Positions 35,048-43,474 of a stretch of 64,000 nucleotides of DNA are shown here, in pieces. The translations under genes and the position numbers were made by a program. The DNA comes from Sinorhizobium sp. BG8 (GTDB lineage: Bacteria > Pseudomonadota > Alphaproteobacteria > Rhizobiales > Rhizobiaceae). The notes under the pieces are model-generated. The model saw only the letters and a list, made by a program, of their open reading frames with translations, was not told where the DNA came from and searched no databases. Position 1 is the stretch's first letter. Every line of letters starts with the position of its first letter. The DNA lies in the NCBI RefSeq assembly GCF_016864555.1, contig NZ_CP044012.1:1-64000 (forward strand). The letters are read 5' to 3'.

Positions 35048-36094
35048 CTAAAACTTTGCGACGTCCAGAACGGCCTGGGCAAAAGCCTGTGGCGCTTCCT
35101 GCGGCAGGTTGTGCCCGATGCCACCGCCGACAGTGCGATGCTCGTATTTGCCGGAGAACTTCGCGGCATAGGCCGAAGGATCCGGATGCGGGGCACCGTT
35201 GGCATCGCCTTCCATGGTGATCGTCGGAACGGTGATGACCGGCTGTTCCGCAAGCTGGCGTTCATAGGCGTCATACCTGGCTTCGCCTTCGGTCAGTCCC
35301 AGCCGCCAGCGATAGTTATGGATGGTGATCTCCACATGGTCCGGATTGTCGAAGGCCGGGCTGGAGCGATCGAACGTCTCGTCGTCGAACGCCCACGCCG
35401 GTGATGCGGTTTGCCAGATGAGCCGCACGAAATCGCGCGTGTTTGCGGCGTAGCCCGCGCGGCCACGCTCGGTGGCAAAATAGAACTGGTACCACCAGGA
35501 CAATTCCGCCTTGGGGGTGAGCGGCTTCTTGTTGATTTCCTGGCTACCGATCAGGTAGCCGCTGACCGAAACCAGCCCCCGGCAGCGCTCGGGCCAGAGA
35601 GCGGCCATGATGCCGGCCGTGCGCGCGCCCCAGTCGTAACCGGCGACGATCGCCTTCTCAATCTTGAGCGCGTCCATGAGTGCGATCATGTCGGCGGCAA
35701 GGGCTGATTGCTGGCCGTTGCGCGGCGTATCATCGGAGAGAAAACGCGTCGTGCCGTAACCGCGGAGATAGGGAATGATGACGCGGTAGCCTGCACCGGC
35801 AAGGATCGGCGCCACATCGACGTAGCTGTGAATGTCGTATGGCCAGCCATGCAGAAGCAGGACCGCCGGGCCATCTGTCGGGCCGGCCTCGACATAGCCG
35901 ACATTAAGTACGCCGGCATCGATCTGCTTTATTTCACCGAACGACGTGCGACCGCCGGAATTGCCGACAGCCGCTGACGATGCTGCAGCGGACTGCGCAT
36001 GCGCCAAGGAGGTGACGCCGAGTTCGACGGCGGCGACGGTCAAGGCCGCCACGCCGAAGAATCGGCGGCGCTCAAAGTTGATTTCGTTGGTCAT
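35048..36094 (-). CDS. Exported alpha/beta hydrolase, epoxide-hydrolase-like
   Basis: A 348-residue enzyme with a twin-arginine signal at the N-terminus (ERRRFFGVAALT) and a cleavage region near AHAQS. The alpha/beta hydrolase core has the oxyanion motif LLHGWPYD and a nucleophile elbow with Asp154 (AGYDWGA) in place of Ser, as in epoxide hydrolases and dehalogenases. The C-terminal His is in GGGIGHNLPQ. The start at 36094 has GGAGAGAAG upstream and is followed directly by the Tat motif; the longer frame start is not supported. It is divergent from dipZ and lies upstream of the two-component genes on the same strand. Confidence 0.9.
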   Translation of the reverse strand: MTNEINFERRRFFGVAALTVAAVELGVTSLAHAQSAAASSAAVGNSGGRTSFGEIKQIDAGVLNVGYVEAGPTDGPAVLLLHGWPYDIHSYVDVAPILAGAGYRVIIPYLRGYGTTRFLSDDTPRNGQQSALAADMIALMDALKIEKAIVAGYDWGARTAGIMAALWPERCRGLVSVSGYLIGSQEINKKPLTPKAELSWWYQFYFATERGRAGYAANTRDFVRLIWQTASPAWAFDDETFDRSSPAFDNPDHVEITIHNYRWRLGLTEGEARYDAYERQLAEQPVITVPTITMEGDANGAPHPDPSAYAAKFSGKYEHRTVGGGIGHNLPQEAPQAFAQAVLDVAKF

Positions 36095-36206
36095 GGTCTT
36101 CTCTCCGTTCTGCACAATCACGACTGGAAGAAGGCCGGCCTGATGTATCCAGGGTATGTCGCAGGCTATCAGCAATTGCATGCTGATGTAGCTTTCCGAC
36201 CCGCAG

Positions 36207-36226
36207 ATACATTGCAATACAATTCG
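36207..36226. promoter_or_regulatory. Candidate response-regulator site 1 (10-bp direct repeat)
   Basis: ATACATTGCA at 36207-36216 is followed directly by ATACAATTCG at 36217-36226. Tandem half-sites at a 10-base period are typical of OmpR-family binding. It lies 113 bases upstream of the hydrolase start. Confidence 0.4.
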
Positions 36227-36299
36227 TCGGCTGCCTCCCTGATGCGCCGCGCGCGCGCGGTTGCAAATTGTCTCGCTCTGTCGCAGCCCCCGCGCGCTC

Positions 36300-36319
36300 T
36301 ACATTTCGATACATTTCGC
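36300..36319. promoter_or_regulatory. Candidate response-regulator site 2 (10-bp direct repeat)
   Basis: TACATTTCGA at 36300-36309 is followed directly by TACATTTCGC at 36310-36319, nine of ten bases identical. It lies about 105 bases upstream of dipZ. It shares TACATT with site 1. Confidence 0.45.
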
Positions 36320-36422
36320 GTGGTAGCCGGACACATGCCGGATACGTGCCGTCGACCAGATTGGCGTCATCGCTGGTCGACGATCGTCAGGTCGCATCAG
36401 CTCCACATTTGAGGAGACGACG

Positions 36423-38195
36423 ATGACGCTGCTTGTCATAGCCTATCTGGGCGGGGCGCTGACCATTCTCAGTCCTTGCATCCTGCCAATCCTTCCCTTT
36501 GTGTTCGCCCGAGCCGGGCAACCTTTCGTCCGCAGTACACTGCCGATGCTCGTCGGCATGGCGACAACCTTTGCCCTGGTGGCAACGCTTGCGGCAGTCG
36601 GCGGCAGCTGGGCGATCCACGCCAACGAATACGGCCGTCTCGTCGCGATCGCGCTGCTAGCCGTCTTTGGCATCAGCCTGCTGTCGCCACGTGTCGCGAA
36701 CACGATCACGAAGCCGATCGTCGACTTCGGCAACCGGCTGCTGAATGCTTCCAGCAAGCCCGGCTCCATTCCCACTGCCGCAAGCTCGCTGATCCTGGGC
36801 GTCGCGACCGGCCTGCTCTGGGCGCCCTGTGCCGGCCCGATCCTCGGGCTCGTGTTGACGGGTGCAGCACTGCAGGGGGCAAGCCTCGAAACCACTTTCC
36901 TGCTGCTTGCCTACGCCGCTGGCGCGGCCACCTCGCTCGCCCTCGCCCTCCTCGTCGGAAGGCGGATCTTTGCTGCAATGAAGCGGTCGCTCGGCGTCAG
37001 CGCACGGATCCGTCAGGCTCTGGGCGCCGCGGTCCTTGCCGGTGTGGGTGTGATCACTCTTGGTCTCGATACCGGCCTGCTTGCGCGGCTTTCCTATGCC
37101 AGTACCGCCACGTTCGAGCAGGCCATCCTTGATCGACTGCATGTCAGGCCGAATGCCTCCCTGCCTATTGAAGTCGCCAGTAACGGCAACACCGCCGCCA
37201 CCCAAACGCGCCGGCCATTCCGTGCCGATCTGCCAGTCGAAGGCCGTGCGCCTTCGCTGGATGGTGCGGTCGAATGGCTGAACTCGCCGCCGCTCACATC
37301 CGAGCAGCTCCGCGGCAAGGTCGTGCTTGTAGACTTCTGGACCTATTCCTGCATCAACTGCATACGCACCGTACCCTACGTCCGCGCCTGGGCGGAGAAG
37401 TTCAAGGATCAGGGCCTCGTGGTGATCGGCGTGCACGCCCCGGAATTCGCCTTCGAGAAGAAGATCGACAATGTCAGGCAGGCCGTCCGTGACTTCCAGA
37501 TCGCTTATCCGGTTGCAATCGACAACGACTACAGGATCTGGCGTGCCTTCGAAAACAGCTACTGGCCGGCGCATTACCTGATCGATGCCAAGGGGCAGAT
37601 CCGCTACCACCATTTTGGCGAGGGCAATTATCGCCAGACCGAGCAGGCGATCCAGGACCTCCTGCGTGAAGCAGGCAGCGACATGCCGGCAAGTGCTCCA
37701 GTGAACCCACATGCCAAGGGTGCCGAAGCGAGCCCGGATCTGGAGAACATCGGTTCCGGTGAAACCTATCTCGGTTACCAGCGGGCAGCGGGTTTTGCAT
37801 CTCCGGAAACTCTGCGGACAGGCATTGCCAGCGAATATTCAGTGAGAGAGCTAGGCCTTAACGAATGGGGTCTCGCCGGAACCTGGACCATCGGTGCCGA
37901 ACAGGTGATGCTCGACCGCGCCGAAGGCAGGATCGCATCCCGGTTCAGCGCCCGTGATCTGCATCTCGTCCTTGGTCCCGGCAAGGCAGGCAAGCCCGTC
38001 CGTTTCCGTGTGACGATCGATGGCAAGGCGCCCGGAGCAGATCACGGCGCAGACATCGATCCCGACGGCAATGGCATCGTGACCTCGACGAGACTTTACC
38101 AGCTCATTCGCCAATCCGGCGACGTGGAGGCACGCAACTTCGAGATCCGCTTCCTCGATCCGGGCGTTGAAGCCTACGCCTTCACATTCGGCTGA
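36423..38195 (+). CDS. dipZ: DipZ-type CcdA membrane domain fused to thioredoxin-like and C-terminal domains
   Basis: A 590-residue inner-membrane protein that moves reducing power across the membrane. Residues 1 to about 225 are a CcdA/DsbD-like helix bundle with the redox cysteines in SPCILPILPF (Cys19) and WAPCAGP. A TlpA-like thioredoxin domain follows (about 275-420), with Cys310-x2-Cys313 in WTYSCINC, facing the periplasm. The last 150 residues (YLGYQRAAGF... LVLGPGKAGKPVRFRV) form the beta-sandwich typical of DipZ. The start at 36423 is preceded by GAGGAGACG. Neighbouring hydrolases and the two-component system suggest envelope oxidative or electrophile stress. Confidence 0.92.
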   Translation: MTLLVIAYLGGALTILSPCILPILPFVFARAGQPFVRSTLPMLVGMATTFALVATLAAVGGSWAIHANEYGRLVAIALLAVFGISLLSPRVANTITKPIVDFGNRLLNASSKPGSIPTAASSLILGVATGLLWAPCAGPILGLVLTGAALQGASLETTFLLLAYAAGAATSLALALLVGRRIFAAMKRSLGVSARIRQALGAAVLAGVGVITLGLDTGLLARLSYASTATFEQAILDRLHVRPNASLPIEVASNGNTAATQTRRPFRADLPVEGRAPSLDGAVEWLNSPPLTSEQLRGKVVLVDFWTYSCINCIRTVPYVRAWAEKFKDQGLVVIGVHAPEFAFEKKIDNVRQAVRDFQIAYPVAIDNDYRIWRAFENSYWPAHYLIDAKGQIRYHHFGEGNYRQTEQAIQDLLREAGSDMPASAPVNPHAKGAEASPDLENIGSGETYLGYQRAAGFASPETLRTGIASEYSVRELGLNEWGLAGTWTIGAEQVMLDRAEGRIASRFSARDLHLVLGPGKAGKPVRFRVTIDGKAPGADHGADIDPDGNGIVTSTRLYQLIRQSGDVEARNFEIRFLDPGVEAYAFTFG

Positions 38196-38244
38196 GCCCG
38201 CCATTCTTCCGTGGCCCCCACAAAATCAAAGAAGGAGACTTAAC

Positions 38245-39000
38245 ATGCAGCGTCCTATTTCCACTTTTGCCATCGCATTTGCAGCAAGCCTCGCCGCCGT
38301 TGCAACACACGCCGCCGAGGTCAAGAACATCGTTATCGTCCATGGCGCGCTTGCGGATAGTTCCGGTTGGAAGAAGGCGACCGAAATCCTCGAAAAGCGC
38401 GGGTTCAACGTCACGATCGTGCAGCAACCGATAACATCGCTCGCCGACGACATCGCCGCGACCAACAGGGTACTTGCCATGCAGGACGGCGCGACACTGC
38501 TCGTCGGCCATAGCTATGGCGGCGTCGTGATCACTGAAGCGGGTCACAACGACAAGGTCGCGGGCCTCGTCTATGTCGCGGCCTTCCAGCCGGACAGGGG
38601 CGAGAGCCTGCTGACACTGGCAAGCTCGAAGCCATCCTCCGGAATGAACATTCGGGAGACGCCGGACGGTGAATATCTCTACCTGGACCCGGCGGCCTTC
38701 GCGAAGGACTTTGCCGCAGACCTGCCGCAGGACGAGACTGCTTTCATGGCGAAGGCACAAGTCTTTGCCTCCAAGCAATCATTCTCGGCCAAGGTCGGCG
38801 ATCCCGCATGGAAGGAAAAGAAGAGCTGGTCGATCGTCGCTACTGAAGACCGCTCGATCAATCCCGACCTCGAGCGCGACATGGCCAGGCGCGCCGGCAG
38901 TCAGATAACCGAGATTGCCGCAAGCCATGCCGTCTTCATTTCCCAGCCCGAAAAGGTTGCCGATGTCATCGAAGCTGCCGCACGGCAGTCGGCAAACTAG
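38245..39000 (+). CDS. Secreted alpha/beta hydrolase (esterase)
   Basis: A 251-residue protein with a Sec signal (MQRPISTFAIAFAASLAAVATHAAEV) and a short alpha/beta hydrolase fold. The oxyanion-side motif is IVHGALADSSGW, the nucleophile Ser is in VGHSYGGVV, and the C-terminal His is in AASHAVFISQP. It resembles the salicylate/methylketone esterase group found widely in rhizobia and pseudomonads. The start at 38245 has AAGGAGA upstream. It follows dipZ by 49 bases on the same strand, so they are probably one transcript. Confidence 0.9.
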   Translation: MQRPISTFAIAFAASLAAVATHAAEVKNIVIVHGALADSSGWKKATEILEKRGFNVTIVQQPITSLADDIAATNRVLAMQDGATLLVGHSYGGVVITEAGHNDKVAGLVYVAAFQPDRGESLLTLASSKPSSGMNIRETPDGEYLYLDPAAFAKDFAADLPQDETAFMAKAQVFASKQSFSAKVGDPAWKEKKSWSIVATEDRSINPDLERDMARRAGSQITEIAASHAVFISQPEKVADVIEAAARQSAN

Positions 39001-39039
39001 GGGGCAGGTCTGTCGCTCCCAGGGCAGCAGCTATCATTT

Positions 39040-39069
39040 CCGGCCGCGCCCAAAATAAAGCGCGGCCGG
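39040..39069. terminator. Bidirectional terminator hairpin
   Basis: A perfect 10-bp stem, CCGGCCGCGC with GCGCGGCCGG, closes a 10-base AT-rich loop. It lies between the convergent esterase and ABC-F genes, 39 bases after one stop and 8 bases after the other. Confidence 0.65.
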
Positions 39070-39077
39070 GACGCGTT

Positions 39078-40664
39078 TCAGAAACCGCCAAGCTCGAGCC
39101 GCCGATCGATACCGATGCTGGTGAGAAACGCCTCGTCATGGCTGACGACCATCAAAGCACCATCATACGCTCGGAGCCCTTCCTCCACCGCCATGATGGA
39201 ATCGACATCGAGGTGATTGGTCGGTTCATCGAGGATCAGCAATTGCGGCGGTTGCGGACCTCCCAGAGTGCAGGCGAGACCGGCCCTCAGCATCTGTCCG
39301 CCCGAGAGCGTTGCTACCGGCTGCAAAGCAGCATCGGCGCGGAACATGAACCGGGCGAGCGCCGCCCTGCAGGCATTTTCCCCTGCCTGCGGGTTGAGAC
39401 GAAGGAAGTTGTCCCGGATCGACAGGTTTGCGTCGAGCAGGCTGACCTGCTGATCGAGGAATGCCAACCGGACCCCGATATGAACCGCCCCAGCAAAGGG
39501 CAAGAGAGCGCCTGTGATCACTGACAGCAGCGTCGTTTTCCCCGATCCGTTCGGGCCTGTAACAGCAAGGCGTTGTGGACCTGTGATCTCCAGAGAAAGA
39601 TCACGAAGCACAGGTTGCTCGGCGGAATACCCCGCAGTCAGGTTCTGCAGCTTCAGCACGGTCTTCGTTGCAGGCAATCCGGTGGCCGGCAGCGAAACGG
39701 CAAGCGGCTGCAGGATTTCGATATGCTCGCGCGCCATCCTCAGGTCATCCATCGCCTCGCTTTTCAATCGGCTGGCGAGATTGGAACTGGCTCCGCTCGT
39801 CTGTTCGGCGCGCATCTTCAACCCGCCGGCAACGATGCGCGGCATGTCGCCACGCGCGGCCTTCTTTGCACCAGCGCCATCGCGACGCGCCTTGCGCTCC
39901 ACCGCCTCCTGCGCCTTGCGCTTGACCTCCGACAACCGCTTTTCAGCATCGACCAGATCGTGTTGAGCAGAGGCCAGTTCCACCGCTTTTCGCTCGCGGT
40001 AGTGGCTCCAGCTGCCACCATAGCGGGTCGCACCCAGCGAGGTCATCTCGACGATCGCATCCATGGTTTCGAGAAGTTCCCGATCATGACTGACGACGAT
40101 TGCACCGCTGCGCCAAGTCGCCAGAAAATCGGCAACCGCCGCACGCCCGTCACGGTCGAGATTGTTCGTCGGTTCGTCGAGAATCAGAAAGTCAGGAGCG
40201 GCATGAATTTGAGCGGCGAGCGCCACCCTTGTGCGCTGGCCACCGGAAAGTTGCGCAAGCGGGGTGGAGAGCGGCGTATCTAGGCCGACCCTTGCCAGCG
40301 CCCCTGCAACGTTCTCCTCCAGCAACCAGTCGACGTCGCCCAGTTCTTCCAGCGTCGCCGTTCCTTCCTGCGCACGCGCAAGCACGTCGAGCCCAGCGCG
40401 CACACCAAAGAGATCGGCAACAGTCTTGTCAGGCATCACCTGCACGCTCTGGCGTAGAACATGGATGCTGCCGGACACGGTAACAGCGCCCGAGGAAGGC
40501 AGCAATTCGCCGGCGATCAGCTTCAGAAGCGTCGTCTTGCCGACACCGTTGCGACCGACCAGTCCACCGCGTTCAAGACCGAAGCGAAGGTTGATGTTGG
40601 AAAAAAGTGTATGACCGTCAGGCGTCGACCACGAGAGGTCCGAAAGAGTAATGGAATGCAGCAT
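39078..40664 (-). CDS. ABC-F family ATPase
   Basis: A 528-residue protein of two ABC ATPase domains without membrane segments. The first domain has GRNGVGKTT, signature LSGGQRTRVALA and FLILDEPTNNLD. The linker is long and charged, Lys/Arg/Ala-rich (KRKAQEAVERKARRDGAGAKKAARG). The second has GPNGSGKTT, LSGGQMLRAGLA and LLILDEPTNHLD. ABC-F proteins act on ribosomes, some giving antibiotic resistance. The Arg-rich linker and unusual LSGGQMLRAG signature place it among ABC-F relatives not clearly one of the housekeeping Uup or EttA types. The start at 40664 is favoured; an ATG at 40673 is possible. Confidence 0.9.
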   Translation of the reverse strand: MLHSITLSDLSWSTPDGHTLFSNINLRFGLERGGLVGRNGVGKTTLLKLIAGELLPSSGAVTVSGSIHVLRQSVQVMPDKTVADLFGVRAGLDVLARAQEGTATLEELGDVDWLLEENVAGALARVGLDTPLSTPLAQLSGGQRTRVALAAQIHAAPDFLILDEPTNNLDRDGRAAVADFLATWRSGAIVVSHDRELLETMDAIVEMTSLGATRYGGSWSHYRERKAVELASAQHDLVDAEKRLSEVKRKAQEAVERKARRDGAGAKKAARGDMPRIVAGGLKMRAEQTSGASSNLASRLKSEAMDDLRMAREHIEILQPLAVSLPATGLPATKTVLKLQNLTAGYSAEQPVLRDLSLEITGPQRLAVTGPNGSGKTTLLSVITGALLPFAGAVHIGVRLAFLDQQVSLLDANLSIRDNFLRLNPQAGENACRAALARFMFRADAALQPVATLSGGQMLRAGLACTLGGPQPPQLLILDEPTNHLDVDSIMAVEEGLRAYDGALMVVSHDEAFLTSIGIDRRLELGGF

Positions 40665-40969
40665 GAATATCATTTTCCCGGATAACAAGGCTTTGTGGCT
40701 TTGTGATCGGGTTGAAATCCATGGTTCACCATCCTGTAGGTGCTGCTGACACTTATGCGATAGGCTGGAAAAGCGGCCTGTTCAAGGCGGAATTTTTGCC
40801 TGCCGGGTTACCTGAGATCGCGAGTAATTCAGATCAGTCCCTGGGCACGGTCGCACCAAGGCTCTTGAACGGATATGAACTGTAGACCGTTCGTTCCGAT
40901 GGGCTAAGAGCCTGAGCAACCTTCTTTTGAGGCGTAGTGCGAGTTGTGGGATCGGCCGGTGCCGCCACG
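40665..40969. other. Intergenic stretch, 305 bases
   Basis: This lies between the ABC-F start and the gnd stop, both minus-strand genes. It must hold the ABC-F promoter. No gene, repeat or RNA was recognised. Confidence 0.45.
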
Positions 40970-42400
40970 CTAGAATGTAGCTGCACCGCTGCCCCAGGGG
41001 CCATGGTGGAAGTCTTTGCCGTCGACGCGGTCGAAGCCGTGTGCGCCGAAGAAGTCACGTTGTGCCTGGATGAGGTTGGCGGTGCCGCGACCCTGGCGGT
41101 AGGCGTCGAAATAGGTGAGCGCCGACGTCAGCGCCGGAACCGGCAAGCCTGCCTGGAGAGCCGCGCCGGCGACGCGACGCAGAGCCGGCAGCGAGTCCTT
41201 GACCATGTCGGAGAAGGCAGGCGTCACGATGAGGTTTGCAGCGTCAGGCGCGTTGGTGAAGGCTGAGGTGATCTCGTCGAGGAACTGCGAGCGGATGATG
41301 CAGCCGTCGCGCCAGATCTTGGCGATGACAGGCATCGGCAGCGACCACTTGAACTCGCGTGAGGCTTCCGCCATCACCGCGAAACCCTGAGCGTAAGCGC
41401 CGATCTTGGCAGCGAAAAGAGCCAGTTCCAGATCCTTGATGAGTTCGGGACCATAGGTAATCGGGAATTTGTATTCCGGCTTGCCGAAGATCTTCTCGGC
41501 GGCTTCGCGCTCGGTCTTCATCGACGACAGGCTGCGGGCTGCGACGGCCGCTTCGATCGCCGTTGCCGGGATGCCCATGTTCTGCGCTTCGATCGCCGAC
41601 CACTTGCCGGTGCCCTTCTGGCCGGCCTTGTCGAGGATCATGTCGACCATCGCGCCGCCGGAAATCGGATCCGTTGCCGCCAGGACCTTTTCGGAGATCT
41701 CGATCAGGTAGGAGTTCAGGCGAGCCTTGTTCCATTCGCCAAAGATGCCGCTGATCTCCTTGGCGCTCTTGCCAAGACCGTCACGCAGGATGCCGTAGAT
41801 TTCGGCGATCATCTGCATGTCGGCATATTCGATGCCGTTGTGGATCGTCTTGACGAAGTGACCGGCGCCATCGTTGCCGAGCCAGGCAACGCACGGGTCA
41901 CCCTTGTACTTGGCGGCAATCGACGTCAGCACTTTTTCGACGCGCTTCCACGAATCCTCGGTGCCACCGACCATGATTGACGGTCCGTGACGCGCACCTT
42001 CCTCGCCGCCGGAAACACCCATACCGATGAAGGTCAACCCGGTATCCTTGAGCCGGTCGAAGCGTGCGGTCGTGTCGCGGAAGTTGGCATTGCCGGCGTC
42101 GATCATGATGTCGTTCTTCTGCAGATAGGGACGCAGCGCCTCCATCTGCTGATCGACGGCCTCGCCGGCCTTGATCATGATGATGATCGGGCGCGGCGGC
42201 CGGATCGCCTCGACGAATTCCTCGATCGTCCTGCAGGGAATAATCTGCTTCCTGAGGTCGCCGGCGCTCTCGTAGAATTCATCCGTCTTTTCAGGGGTAC
42301 GGTTGAACACGGCAATCCTGTTGCCCTTCTCCGCGATGTTGAGCGCCAGGTTGGAACCCATGACCGCAAGGCCGATCAGCCCGATTTCTGCCTTTTCCAT
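40970..42400 (-). CDS. gnd: 6-Phosphogluconate dehydrogenase, decarboxylating
   Basis: A 476-residue enzyme of the oxidative pentose phosphate pathway, giving ribulose 5-phosphate, CO2 and NADPH. The N-terminal NADP motif is GLAVMGSNLALNIAEKG with Arg in FNRTPEK. The catalytic region is GVSGGEEGARHGPSIM and GAGHFVKTIHNGIEYADMQ (Lys and Asn). The C-terminal DFFGAHGFDRVDG matches the family tail. Length is the usual long form. It is the last gene of the sugar acid operon, directly after gluconate-handling genes, so 6-phosphogluconate made by GntK is consumed here. Confidence 0.96.
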   Translation of the reverse strand: MEKAEIGLIGLAVMGSNLALNIAEKGNRIAVFNRTPEKTDEFYESAGDLRKQIIPCRTIEEFVEAIRPPRPIIIMIKAGEAVDQQMEALRPYLQKNDIMIDAGNANFRDTTARFDRLKDTGLTFIGMGVSGGEEGARHGPSIMVGGTEDSWKRVEKVLTSIAAKYKGDPCVAWLGNDGAGHFVKTIHNGIEYADMQMIAEIYGILRDGLGKSAKEISGIFGEWNKARLNSYLIEISEKVLAATDPISGGAMVDMILDKAGQKGTGKWSAIEAQNMGIPATAIEAAVAARSLSSMKTEREAAEKIFGKPEYKFPITYGPELIKDLELALFAAKIGAYAQGFAVMAEASREFKWSLPMPVIAKIWRDGCIIRSQFLDEITSAFTNAPDAANLIVTPAFSDMVKDSLPALRRVAGAALQAGLPVPALTSALTYFDAYRQGRGTANLIQAQRDFFGAHGFDRVDGKDFHHGPWGSGAATF

Positions 42401-42432
42401 GTTGCCTCAGTGCTTTTGGGCGTTCGAACTGA

Positions 42433-43464
42433 TCAGAACGCGAGCTGGACTTTCATCGACTTCGTGCGGTCACCGGCTGCTTCGAAGGCGCTCACGGCGT
42501 CCTCTAGTGGATAGGTGCCGGTCAGCAATGGCTTCAGATCGACTCGCCGCTGATTGATCAGATCGACCGCAAGCCCGAACTCTTCATGGAACCGGAACGT
42601 TCCCTTCATCTCGATTTCCTTGGCAACCACCATGTTTTGCGGAATCGAGACATCACCGCCCAGGCCGAGCTGGACAAGCGTAGAGCGCGGACGAAGGACC
42701 TCGAGGCCAGAACGAACTGCTCGCTCATTGCCCGACGCCTCGAACTGGACGTCGAAGTATCCCTTGTTCGCGGAGTAGGCCGAAAGTTCTTCCGGATTGT
42801 TGGCAACGTTGATGACGCGATCGGCGCCGATTTCCAGAGCTTTATGCAAGACCGCGTCCATCACGTCAGTCGCGACGACTTCACGCGCGCCGTGCGCACG
42901 CGCCGCGATGATCGCCAGTGCTCCAATCGGGCCACAGCCTGAGACGAGAACGCGCTTGCCGAGCAGGGGGCCCGCGCGATTGACGGCGTGAAGCGTCACG
43001 GCGAAGGGCTCGGCCATGGCTGCCTCATTGATCGAGATGCCTTCGCCAACCTTGTGGCACTGCCAGGCTTCGGCGACCAGCCGCTGGCGGAAGGCGCCCT
43101 GGATGTGCGGCATGGGCATGGCGGAACCGTAGAACCGCATGTTCAGGCAGTGGTTCTGCGCCCCGCGCAAGCAGTATTCACAGGCATTGCATGGACGGCT
43201 TGGCGACACCGCCACCCGATCGCCAACGGCAAAGGTCGAAACGCCCTCGCCCAAGGCCTTGATCGTACCTGCCACCTCGTGCCCGAGGATCATCGGTTCG
43301 CGGACACGTACCGTCCCGAAGCCGCCGTGATTATAGTAGTGCAGGTCGGAGCCGCAGATGCCGCCAACCTCGATGGCGACCTCTACCTGTCCGGGCAGAA
43401 GTGCTTCGACCTCGCGCTCTTCGACGCGGAGATCCTTCGCTGCGTGAATGACGATCGCTTTCAT
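42433..43464 (-). CDS. idnD: L-idonate 5-dehydrogenase (zinc alcohol dehydrogenase family)
   Basis: A 343-residue medium-chain dehydrogenase. The catalytic zinc region is GGICGSDLHYYNHGG and GHEVAG; the structural zinc cysteines are in CNACEYCLRGAQNHC; the NAD motif is VSGCGPIGALAI. The LHYYNHGG segment is characteristic of IdnD-type enzymes. It oxidises L-idonate to 5-keto-gluconate, which IdnO then reduces to gluconate. The start at 43464 is chosen because the longer frame overlaps the upstream gene with no family sequence. It is followed by gnd after 32 bases. Confidence 0.9.
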   Translation of the reverse strand: MKAIVIHAAKDLRVEEREVEALLPGQVEVAIEVGGICGSDLHYYNHGGFGTVRVREPMILGHEVAGTIKALGEGVSTFAVGDRVAVSPSRPCNACEYCLRGAQNHCLNMRFYGSAMPMPHIQGAFRQRLVAEAWQCHKVGEGISINEAAMAEPFAVTLHAVNRAGPLLGKRVLVSGCGPIGALAIIAARAHGAREVVATDVMDAVLHKALEIGADRVINVANNPEELSAYSANKGYFDVQFEASGNERAVRSGLEVLRPRSTLVQLGLGGDVSIPQNMVVAKEIEMKGTFRFHEEFGLAVDLINQRRVDLKPLLTGTYPLEDAVSAFEAAGDRTKSMKVQLAF

Positions 43465-43474
43465 CTTCTCGTCC

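Larger units (their letters stand above)
36095..36422. other. Divergent promoter region between hydrolase and dipZ
   Basis: A 328-base gap. It contains two pairs of 10-base direct repeats (separate entries) and an alternating GC tract at about 36247-36260 (GCGCGCGC type). No gene was recognised in it. Confidence 0.5.

Noticed and set aside
36247-36261. Alternating GC tract in the dipZ promoter gap as a special structure
   Set aside because: Only about 14 bases long; in GC-rich DNA this can arise by chance and nothing ties it to function.
40834-41058. Short minus-strand frame just downstream of gnd
   Set aside because: Overlaps the end of gnd in another frame; low-complexity Thr/Ser/Ala start and no ribosome site.
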